From Comamonas sp. KCTC 72670 (GTDB lineage: Bacteria; Myxococcota; Myxococcia; Myxococcales; Myxococcaceae): a stretch of DNA of 64,000 nt. A model generated the notes under the pieces. That model was not told the origin of the DNA, ran no database searches, and saw only the letters and a list, made by a program, of their open reading frames with translations. The translations under genes and the position numbers were made by a program. Position 1 is the stretch's first letter. Every line of letters starts with the position of its first letter. Below, piece by piece: positions 46,762 through 57,723 of the stretch. The DNA lies in contig BNCN01000003.1 in the NCBI GenBank assembly GCA_014656495.1, positions 682,001 to 746,000 of the forward strand, in the 5' to 3' direction.

Positions 46762-47067
46762 ATGACGCACGATGAGCAGCTCATCGGGGAGTGCTTCCGG
46801 GCCGCCGTCGAAGGCCCGTTCTTCCCCGACTGGGAGTTTCATGTGTTGTTCGGGCTGACTCGCCCCGAAGTCGCGGCCATCCTGGCGACGTGGCCCGAGA
46901 GCAAGGACTCGGCCGACGCGAGGCACGCGGTCAACAGCACGTTGAACAACCTGCTCGGCTACCCCCACAAGAAGTGGGCGCAGTGGCCTCGGTACATCTC
47001 CGCCTCGCCCGAAGAGGTCGATGCCGTCTTCGAACGGTGGCAAAAAGCCCATCCTCGAGAAGACTGA
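46762..47067 (+). CDS. Small conserved-looking protein, unknown function (101 aa)
   Basis: A 101-residue soluble protein with no signal or membrane segment. It has a compact hydrophobic pattern with aromatic residues (GPFFPDWEFHVLFGLTRPEV, LNNLLGYPHKKWAQWPRYISAS). I have the impression of similar proteins in other high-GC bacteria but cannot name a family. No Shine-Dalgarno sequence precedes the ATG; a TAGCCT at 46750-46755 could be a -10 box. Confidence 0.6.
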   Translation: MTHDEQLIGECFRAAVEGPFFPDWEFHVLFGLTRPEVAAILATWPESKDSADARHAVNSTLNNLLGYPHKKWAQWPRYISASPEEVDAVFERWQKAHPRED

Positions 47068-47112
47068 GCCCGACCGGCGCGTACCGCGCAATGAACCGCG
47101 CAGCGGCGAGTT

Positions 47113-47207
47113 CATCGGCGTCCCGAACGCGCCGCAACAGCATCCCTGCGCCAACGATTCGCGCGCCGCGGACATGAGTCCATCGGCGTCCGAATGCGAC
47201 GCCGATG
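47113..47207. repeat. Short direct and inverted repeats, candidate stem-loop
   Basis: CATCGGCGTCC occurs at 47113-47123 and 47181-47191. The second copy forms a 10-bp perfect stem with GACGCCGATG (47198-47207) across a 7-base loop. It lies in the 241-bp spacer between the 101-aa gene and the convergent repeat-protein gene and may end rightward transcription. Confidence 0.4.
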
Positions 47208-47262
47208 AACCACCCGGCGGCCGAGTCCTCGCGTGCCGCCAGGCTTTCAATGAAGCAGGAGG

Positions 47263-47303
47263 CGCCTCCCCGGAGGCCGGAGCATGCCGGCCCCGGGGAG
47301 GCG
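47263..47303 (-). terminator. Large stem-loop after the helical-repeat protein gene
   Basis: CGCCTCCCCGG pairs perfectly with CCGGGGAGGCG (11 bp). Inside it, after one bulged A, GGCCGG pairs with CCGGCC around the loop AGCATG. It begins 5 bp beyond the stop at 47309. Among the hairpins noted here it is one of the longest. Confidence 0.65.
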
Positions 47304-47308
47304 TCGCG

Positions 47309-48664
47309 TCACGCCTGCGGCGTGTGGACGCCGTTGGACAGCTCGTTGCGAACGACCTCGGACACGCGCTCGCGGACCATCTCGCCCACGCGCTCGCGGA
47401 CCTCGGCGCTCAGGCTCTCGCGCACCGCGCTCGCGATGCGCTCAGGGTCGACCGGGCCACCCGGCTGCGGGTGCCCCGGCATCATCGGAGCCCCCGCCCG
47501 CATCCCCTCGCCCATCGCGGAGCGGATGGCCTCGGGCAGTTGGGAACGGAGCGCGGACTCCAGCTCCGAGCGCATGCTGCTCATGAGGCGCTCACGCAGG
47601 GAGTCCGCCAGACGCATGCGAATGGCATCCACAATCCGATCCACGTCGGGCATGCCCTGACCCATCATGCCCGGCTGCATCGGCATCCCGTAGCCCATCA
47701 TCCCCGGCTGCATCGGCATTCCGTGGCCCATCATGCCCGGCTGCATCGGCATGCCGTGGCCCATCATGCCGCCCTGGCCCATCATCATGCCCCGGTGACG
47801 GGCGATGGCGCCGCGCAGCACCTCACCCAGGCGCTCACGGAGGATCTCACGGACGCGCTCGCGAACCACCGGGGTGAGCCGCTCCCGGACGCCATCGGCC
47901 AGCCGCTCATGGAGGGACATCGCGACGCGCTCGGGGTCGAACGCGCCCGCCGCCATGCCGCCCCACTGCCGCGCCATCACGCCGCGAAGCGCCTCGCTCA
48001 GCCGCTCACGGAGCGCGTCGCGCACGCGCTCACGCAGGCTGTACACCAGCCCCTCGTGGAGGGCCTCCGCCAGGCGCCCGCGGATGGCGTCCGCCAGCCG
48101 CTCCACGTCGTGCGGACCCACGCCAGGCATGCGCTCCGACATCACCGAGCGCAGCGTGTCCGTCAGCCGCTCGCGCAGGGCCTCGCGCACGCCCTCGTGC
48201 GCCGCGGAGCTGATGCGCTCACGCAGCGACTCCATCAGCCGGCTGCGCACCGCCTCCGCCAGCCGCTCGGGGTCCGGCGCGCCGAACTGCCACTGCTCGC
48301 TCATCGCCATGCGCAGCGCCTCGGCCAGCCGCTCGCGGAGGCCGTCGCGGACGCGCTCGTGCACGACGGCGCAGATGCGCTCACGCAGCGGATCCGCCAG
48401 CCGGGAACACAGCGCGTCGGAGATGCGCTCGGGGTCCATCATCATGGCGCCCTGCTGCGGCATCATCCCAAAGCCCTGCGGCATCGCCCCGCCGCGCTCG
48501 GACATCGCATGACGGATGGCCTCGGCCACGCGCTCGCGCACCTCCCGGCCGAGCCGGTCCTCAATCGTGGAGACGACCTGCTCGCGAACCGCTTCGATGA
48601 GACGCTCCTTGATCGACTCACCGAACATCTGCTGCGACTGGGGCGAAACCTGGTCTTGAAACAT
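47309..48664 (-). CDS. Arg/Glu-rich amphipathic helical-repeat protein, unknown function
   Basis: A 451-residue protein unlike any family I know. It consists of about seven modules of about 46-57 residues. Most begin DPER or DVER (residues 77, 131, 186, 243, 340, 406) and continue with helices in which a hydrophobic residue recurs every fourth place, with the phrase RERL/RERV between (for example LRERVRDALRERLSEALR). A Gly/Met/Pro/Gln linker with an 11-residue tandem repeat (GMMGHGMPMQP) splits module 5 from 6 (299-339). There is no signal peptide or membrane helix. AGGAG precedes the ATG by about eight bases. The opposite strand is also open here, but that frame lacks protein-like features. 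Confidence 0.7.
   Translation of the reverse strand: MFQDQVSPQSQQMFGESIKERLIEAVREQVVSTIEDRLGREVRERVAEAIRHAMSERGGAMPQGFGMMPQQGAMMMDPERISDALCSRLADPLRERICAVVHERVRDGLRERLAEALRMAMSEQWQFGAPDPERLAEAVRSRLMESLRERISSAAHEGVREALRERLTDTLRSVMSERMPGVGPHDVERLADAIRGRLAEALHEGLVYSLRERVRDALRERLSEALRGVMARQWGGMAAGAFDPERVAMSLHERLADGVRERLTPVVRERVREILRERLGEVLRGAIARHRGMMMGQGGMMGHGMPMQPGMMGHGMPMQPGMMGYGMPMQPGMMGQGMPDVDRIVDAIRMRLADSLRERLMSSMRSELESALRSQLPEAIRSAMGEGMRAGAPMMPGHPQPGGPVDPERIASAVRESLSAEVRERVGEMVRERVSEVVRNELSNGVHTPQA
47648..47770 (-). repeat. 33-bp tandem repeat in the helical-repeat gene
   Basis: Three full copies and one partial copy of a 33-bp unit encode GMMGHGMPMQP with His/Tyr/Gln exchanges (residues 299-339). 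Such in-frame units can gain or lose copies by slippage. Confidence 0.75.
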
Positions 48665-48736
48665 GAGAACGCTCCTGACTCGACGCCTGGACTGCGTGGA
48701 ACCGCGGCAGGCGAAGCCCCCACCTGCCGGAGCGAC

Positions 48737-48765
48737 TCAATAGACAGGCACGCACTCAGCGTAAA
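48737..48765 (-). promoter_or_regulatory. Candidate promoter of the helical-repeat gene
   Basis: On the minus strand, TTTACG (48765-48760), a 17-nt spacer and TATTGA (48742-48737). Initiation would leave a leader of about 65 nt that contains a 7-bp stem (48705-48729). Confidence 0.35.
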
Positions 48766-48834
48766 CGTGACCTCGGTGTGAGGGCCCGTTGGGCGCCCGA
48801 CACCGGTCATCACCGCGAGACAGGCTGCGCTCGG

Positions 48835-49491
48835 CTACTTCCTCGGGCGCATCCGGAACGCGACGAACGCGTCCACGTTGTCGAAGGCGAAGTACGGATT
48901 CTTCTTCCGCACCGTCTCCATGGACGTCACCGGCACGTCCGCGTAGTCATGCCCGGGGTAGAGCTTCGCCGTGTCGGGAACCTTCGCCAGCACCTGGGAC
49001 AGGGAGCGGTACATCTCCTCCGGATTGCCGCCGCTCATGTCGCACCGGCCGCAGCCGTTGATGAACACCGTGTCACCCGACACCAGCGCGTCTCCCGCGA
49101 GCAGACAGTGCGAGCCCGGGGTGTGCCCCGGCGTATGCAGCGCCTGGAACGCCTGCGCCCCCACGAGGACCTCGTCCCCCGGGCCCACCGGCCGCAGCGC
49201 GCCGCCCAGCTCCCGCAACTCCGGCGAGAACTGGACCTCCTCGCGCTGCGCGTACACCGGCACGTCCCACTTCGACAGCAGGTCAGGCAGCCCGTTGATG
49301 TGGTCGAAGTGGCAGTGCGAGACGAACGCCCCCACCACGCGCTTGCCGTCCTGCGCCACCGCCTGCGCGATGGCCTCCACGTCCCAGGCGGGGTCCACCA
49401 CCACGACCTCATCCGAGCCCTGGGGCCCCACCAGGTAGACGAAATTGTCCATGGGCCCGAGCTTGAGCTGCCGCACGTAAGGTTCACGCAT
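48835..49491 (-). CDS. MBL-fold metallo-hydrolase (glyoxalase II / persulfide dioxygenase-like)
   Basis: A 218-residue metallo-beta-lactamase-fold enzyme. The metal motif is SHCHFDH (HxHxDH) near residues 59-64. The third His is in LHTPGHTPGSHCLL, the bridging Asp in SGDTVFINGCGRCDMSGG, and the last His in YPGHDY. It is similar to hydroxyacylglutathione hydrolases and persulfide dioxygenases; the substrate is undecided. GAGGAGGAGG lies upstream of the ATG. It is cytoplasmic and lies on the same strand as the helical-repeat gene, 170 bp upstream of it. Confidence 0.88.
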   Translation of the reverse strand: MREPYVRQLKLGPMDNFVYLVGPQGSDEVVVVDPAWDVEAIAQAVAQDGKRVVGAFVSHCHFDHINGLPDLLSKWDVPVYAQREEVQFSPELRELGGALRPVGPGDEVLVGAQAFQALHTPGHTPGSHCLLAGDALVSGDTVFINGCGRCDMSGGNPEEMYRSLSQVLAKVPDTAKLYPGHDYADVPVTSMETVRKKNPYFAFDNVDAFVAFRMRPRK

Positions 49492-49597
49492 CGCGAAATC
49501 CTCCTCCTCGCCAAATCACGAGTGTAGCGCCCGGGGCTTGAAGGAGCGGGCCCCTTCCTTCTTGAATAGGCCCTTTGCCCCCGGGGAGGTCTCAAAC

Positions 49598-50257
49598 GTG
49601 AAGCGCCCATTGCTCCTCTGCACCCTGCTCGCCAGCACCGCACTCGCCGCCAAGGAGCGCTCCACCTTCCGCTACGCCGCGCCGCCGGATGGCGAGCGCC
49701 CCGTCATCGTCGACGCCACCGTGGGCCCCCAGGGCAGCGACTTCGCGATGCGCCTGCGCTTCGACAAGGCGCCCTGGGGCGAGGAGTGCAAGAGCCGCTG
49801 CGCCAACGCCACGGTGCTGCTCGACACCGACAACAGCAAGCAGACCGGCCTGCGCCTGTCGCAGAACTCGCCCGTCAACGGCGCCGACGTCGCCATCGTC
49901 ATCCAGGGCGTGCGCGACTACGCGAAGCAGGAAGGCGGCGCGGCGCAAAGCTGGCTGCGCGTGAAGATCCGCGCGCTCAGCAACGGCGCGTCCTCCGTGG
50001 ATGACGGCGAGCTGCTCGCCGAGTTCAACCACCGCCAGGACCCCGAGCGCCTCCAGGTGGATGGAGAGACCATCTACCTGCTGATGGATGCCACCAACGC
50101 CACCCTGCCCTCCGCTCGGAAGGCGCGCGTCGTCTACCAGCCTCCCGGCGGCAAGCCGATCCAGGCCGTCATCGCCGGGATGATTGGCGGCGGCGGAGGC
50201 AAGGGCGTGCGCATCTTCAAGGATGGCTCCTGGGGGAAGGCCCGCGACGCCCGCTAG
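49598..50257 (+). CDS. Secreted protein of unknown function (219 aa)
   Basis: 219 residues with a clear signal peptide (MKRPLLLCTLLASTALA, cut before AKERS). I chose GTG 49598 because GGGGAGGT lies seven bases ahead. The mature part is beta-rich, with VDATVGPQGSDFAMRLRFD and ANATVLLDTDNSKQTGLRLS. That looks faintly like a CBM9/DOMON-type sandwich (DTDNS ... TGL), but I cannot assign it. One cysteine pair is present (ECKSRC). Confidence 0.65.
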   Translation: MKRPLLLCTLLASTALAAKERSTFRYAAPPDGERPVIVDATVGPQGSDFAMRLRFDKAPWGEECKSRCANATVLLDTDNSKQTGLRLSQNSPVNGADVAIVIQGVRDYAKQEGGAAQSWLRVKIRALSNGASSVDDGELLAEFNHRQDPERLQVDGETIYLLMDATNATLPSARKARVVYQPPGGKPIQAVIAGMIGGGGGKGVRIFKDGSWGKARDAR

Positions 50258-50563
50258 GCCCTCCGGAGCCGCTGACCACGGGGCCGCCCCATCCCACCTG
50301 AACCTACCCCCACCCAGTCCCTCAGGGAGCCTCCAGGTACGGAATTCCGAGGGGTTGGAGCGGGGTTCTGCTGGCGAATAGGACTGGACAGGCGTATAGG
50401 TGGGCACTGTTGGAGAGTGCGCAACCCCCCGAATTCGTTCCCAATGTCAGGGTGGCATGGTAGTCCCGGCGCCCTGTTACATACCTCTGCCCCCTCGTGA
50501 GGAGCGCGCGACAAGCGCGCCGCGCTCGGGGTGCGGGGCGTTCTCACCTGTGGATTGACGACC
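50258..50563 (+). other. Gene-free region upstream of topoisomerase IV
   Basis: 306 bp without a credible ORF. It probably holds the parC promoter. TTGGAG occurs at 50355 and again at 50410, with AATAGG, TATAGG and similar weak -10-like strings downstream, but none is convincing. No strong ribosome site precedes the parC ATG. Confidence 0.4.
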
Positions 50564-52939
<2,376 letters not shown>

Positions 52940-52951
52940 GCAGAGGACGCC

Positions 52952-54883
<1,932 letters not shown>

Positions 54884-54899
54884 TCTGGGCGGAATCACC

Positions 54900-54939
54900 G
54901 GCGCGGGGTCCCTCCCAACACCCCGGAGGGGCTCGCGCC
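54900..54939 (+). terminator. Stem-loop ending the topoisomerase IV operon
   Basis: GGCGCG pairs with CGCGCC and, inside a short internal loop, CCCTCC pairs with GGAGGG around a 9-nt loop. It starts 16 bp after the parE stop. Confidence 0.5.
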
Positions 54940-54952
54940 GCGTCGCAGGTCT

Positions 54953-54982
54953 TTGGTGACAGGGCCCAGGCTCGGCTAGCAT
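54953..54982 (+). promoter_or_regulatory. Candidate promoter of the first PEGA gene
   Basis: TTGGTG at 54953-54958, an 18-nt spacer, TAGCAT at 54977-54982. The -10 ends 7 nt before the GTG start at 54990 and there is no ribosome site, so the message may be leaderless. Confidence 0.35.
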
Positions 54983-54989
54983 CCGGGCC

Positions 54990-56438
54990 GTGACTACGTT
55001 CCGCCGAACCTCCCTGCTCCTCGCGTTTGTGCTGGCCACCTCTCCCGCCTATGGCCAGTCCTCGCGGAAGCGGACCAGCAAGAAGAAGCCCGCCGCCACC
55101 CAGCCGGTGAAGACGACCAAGGCCCCGCCGGACGACGACTCGGACGACGACGCGCCCCGGGCCTTCGGGACGCCCGAGGAGGAAGCGGCCACGCAGGTTC
55201 CGCCGCTGGTGACCTCGGATGCCCCCGCCAGGAGCGCGCCGCCTCCGGCCTTGAAGACGGAGGCCACGGCCACCAGCCCGGTGACGGCCACGGGCCCGCT
55301 GGCGCTCTTCACCGTCGCGCGGATGCCCGCGCTCGAGGATGCCGCGCGGAAGCTGGAGGATGACCTGCTGCGTCAGTTGAAGGCGGGCGGCGGCGTGGAG
55401 CTGGTGGACCTGAGCGTGGTGTTCCCGCCCGCGCCCCCCGCGTCGCTGGCGCGCGCGGACACGCTCTTCGAGCAGGGCCGCTCCGACTACGACAACCTGG
55501 ACCCCGAGTCGGCCGAGGCGAAGTTCCTCGCGGCGGCGGAGGCCTACACCCAGCACCCGGCGGAGCTGAACACGGAGCGGCTGGCCAACGCGTACCTGTT
55601 CCTGGGCGCCTCGCGGATGCTCAACGGCGACTCCGCGGCCGCCCTGGATGCGTTCCGGCGCGCGGTGGTGGCCGAGCCCTCCACGACGCCGGACGCCGCG
55701 CTCTTCGGCCAGGACGTGATGAAGTCCTACGAGCAGGCCCGCGCCGAGGTGAAGGCGCGGCCCGCCGGCACCCTGGTGGTGGAGTCGAAGCCCCCCGGCG
55801 CCAGCGTGGCGCTGCGCGGCCGGGAGTTGGGCGTCACGCCGCTCTCGGGCGTGGAGGTCCCCGCGGGGCAGCACCCCGTGGTGGTGACGCTGCCCGGCCA
55901 CGCGTCCTTCGCGCAGTACACGGACGTGGCGTCCTCGAAGAGCACCGAGGTGAAGGCGACGCTGGAGCCCACCCCGGGGCTCGCCGCCGTGCGTGACGCG
56001 GCGTCCCATGCCGCCACCGAGCAGGCCTTCGAGCGGAGCACGCCCCCGCCCGAGACGCTGGCCATCGCGGAGCGGCTCGACGCGCGCTACGTGGTGATCG
56101 CCGCCGTGTCGCGCGGAGAGAAGGGCCGGATGCAGGCGGACCTCCAGGCCTGGGACGTGCGCACCCAGGCGCGGCTGCGCGGGGTGCAGATTTCGCTGGC
56201 GCCCGGCGAGAAGAAGCTCACCCCGGCCGCGGCGGCGGACCAGGTGCGCGCCTTCGTCAACGGCGTCACCGTGCCCCGGGCGGCGGAGGGCAACACCTTC
56301 AGCACCATCATCAAGCGCCCGTGGTTCTGGGCGGTGGTGGGCGGCGCGGCGGCGGTGACGGCCGGCGCCGTCTTCATGGCGACGTCCCAGGACAAGGGCC
56401 GCCCCTACAACCCCGTCTCTGGTGGTATTGGCTTCTGA
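54990..56438 (+). CDS. Secreted PEGA-domain protein with C-terminal membrane helix
   Basis: 482 residues, GTG start. Signal peptide (SLLLAFVLATSPAYG), then a basic, Pro/Ala-rich disordered stretch to about 110. A helical TPR-like region (about 150-255) has LFEQGRSDYDNLDPESAEAKFLAAAEAY. A PEGA domain (about 258-330) has GTLVVESKPPGASVALRGRELGVTPL. Then comes a domain with LDARYVVIAAVSRGEKGRMQADLQAWDVRTQARL that is shared with the next gene. A transmembrane helix near 447-468 is followed by a short tail. It is an envelope protein of unknown function, upstream of a paralogue and of sppA. Confidence 0.75.
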   Translation: MTTFRRTSLLLAFVLATSPAYGQSSRKRTSKKKPAATQPVKTTKAPPDDDSDDDAPRAFGTPEEEAATQVPPLVTSDAPARSAPPPALKTEATATSPVTATGPLALFTVARMPALEDAARKLEDDLLRQLKAGGGVELVDLSVVFPPAPPASLARADTLFEQGRSDYDNLDPESAEAKFLAAAEAYTQHPAELNTERLANAYLFLGASRMLNGDSAAALDAFRRAVVAEPSTTPDAALFGQDVMKSYEQARAEVKARPAGTLVVESKPPGASVALRGRELGVTPLSGVEVPAGQHPVVVTLPGHASFAQYTDVASSKSTEVKATLEPTPGLAAVRDAASHAATEQAFERSTPPPETLAIAERLDARYVVIAAVSRGEKGRMQADLQAWDVRTQARLRGVQISLAPGEKKLTPAAAADQVRAFVNGVTVPRAAEGNTFSTIIKRPWFWAVVGGAAAVTAGAVFMATSQDKGRPYNPVSGGIGF

Positions 56439-56472
56439 GGCCCTGCGCGCCGCCCTGCTCCCGAGGTCCCCC

Positions 56473-57675
56473 ATGAAAGCCCTCGCCCTCCTCCTCCTCC
56501 CCGCCCTGGCGTTCGCGGCTCCGCCCTCCTCGGCCCGCCGCGTCTCCACCCTCCTGGTGCCCATGGATCCGGGCGCCGAGGCGTCCAGCGTGCAGATGGA
56601 GGCCTACATGAACGATGCCCTCGGCCACTTCGCCGGCATGTCGGTCCGCAAGTCCGAGGAGCTGTTCGGCATGCCCGAGGACCCGGAGGCCAAGGCGTCG
56701 CTGGACCGTGGCCGCAAGGGCTACTCGGAGAGCGTCGCCGCCTTCGACAAGAAGGAGTACGAGGACGCCGAGCGCAAGGTGCGCGCCACCCTGAAGGAGC
56801 TCCAGGGCGCGGCGGCGGCCATGCGGGGGTGCTCGCCGCTGTGTGACGCGCTGGCCCTCTACGCCGCGCTGCTGCACCTGCGCGGGGACACGGAAGAGGC
56901 GAAGCTGGCGCTCATCGACCTGATGGCGCTGTCCCCCACCCACGAGCTGTCCCCCAAGCGCTTCTCGCGCGAGTTCATCTCCCTGCGGGTGCAGGTGGCC
57001 ACCAGCCGCACGTCGCAGCTGCGCGGCAGCGCCACGGTGAAGTCCCGTCCGGCCGGCGCGCGCGTCTTCGTGGACGGAGAGGCCGTGGGCTTCACCCCGG
57101 TGACGCTGCCCACCCTGCCCATTGGCAAGCACATGCTGCGCGTGGAGCGCCCGGGCTTCCGCCAGTACGGCCAGCTCATGGAGGTGGCCACGGATGACGT
57201 CGAGGTGACGGCCAACCTCGTGCCCACCTCCGCCTACAAGGCCTATGACGCGAAGCTGGACCGGGTCGCGGGCGAGGTGAGCCGGGCGGGCCCGAAGGCC
57301 TCCGGCGTGGCGGCGCTGACCCAGTCGCTGGGGCTGGACCGGCTGCTCATTGGCACGCTGCGCAGCCAGGGCGAGGGCTCCGAGCTCACGCTGGGCTACT
57401 ACGACGGGCGCACCGGCGAGCGGATGGCGGGGCGGCGCATGGCCCTGCAGGGCGACGAGTACGGCCAGCTCAAGAACGAGATGGAGCGCGTCGTGAACCA
57501 GCTCGTGAACAGCATTGGCGAGAAGGTCACCAAGAGCCGGGACCCGCTGGACAACCGCGGGGGCATGGAGGACTGGTCCGAGGAGGACCGGGGTGGCCGC
57601 ACCAAGGCGCAGGACAAGCAGCGCAAGGCGGGGAAGGACCCGCTCGACGGTGTGTCCGGAACCGAGGACTGGTGA
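56473..57675 (+). CDS. Secreted PEGA-domain protein, paralogue of the preceding gene
   Basis: 400 residues. Signal peptide (KALALLLLPALAFA), helical region (about 60-185) with DRGRKGYSESVAAFDKKEYEDAERKV, PEGA domain (about 190-260) with GSATVKSRPAGARVFVDGEAVGFTPVTL, then LGLDRLLIGTLRSQGEGSELTLGYYDGRTGERM, matching the corresponding part of the upstream gene. There is no C-terminal membrane helix. Instead the last 50 residues hold two copies of a short motif (DPLDNRGGMEDW and DPLDGVSGTEDW). It is 34 bp from its paralogue and 48 bp before sppA. Confidence 0.75.
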   Translation: MKALALLLLPALAFAAPPSSARRVSTLLVPMDPGAEASSVQMEAYMNDALGHFAGMSVRKSEELFGMPEDPEAKASLDRGRKGYSESVAAFDKKEYEDAERKVRATLKELQGAAAAMRGCSPLCDALALYAALLHLRGDTEEAKLALIDLMALSPTHELSPKRFSREFISLRVQVATSRTSQLRGSATVKSRPAGARVFVDGEAVGFTPVTLPTLPIGKHMLRVERPGFRQYGQLMEVATDDVEVTANLVPTSAYKAYDAKLDRVAGEVSRAGPKASGVAALTQSLGLDRLLIGTLRSQGEGSELTLGYYDGRTGERMAGRRMALQGDEYGQLKNEMERVVNQLVNSIGEKVTKSRDPLDNRGGMEDWSEEDRGGRTKAQDKQRKAGKDPLDGVSGTEDW

Positions 57676-57685
57676 CGCACGGCGC

Positions 57686-57713
57686 TTGTCCCGGGACGGC
57701 TGATGCCTAGAGT
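57686..57713 (+). promoter_or_regulatory. Candidate promoter of the sppA-like gene
   Basis: TTGTCC at 57686-57691, a 16-nt spacer, TAGAGT at 57708-57713, ending 10 nt before the ATG at 57724. Confidence 0.3.
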
Positions 57714-57723
57714 CCCGGGGCGT

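Noticed and set aside
47648-47770. Possible CRISPR repeats of 33 bp
   Set aside because: The units abut without spacers, are in frame and encode an 11-residue peptide repeat.
47021-48781. Plus-strand frame of 586 codons opposite the helical-repeat gene
   Set aside because: It shows repeats only because the minus gene is repetitive. Its product (HALA/ALTH-type phrases) lacks a start with a ribosome site and runs over the neighbouring intergenic region, whereas the minus frame has a good Shine-Dalgarno and terminator.
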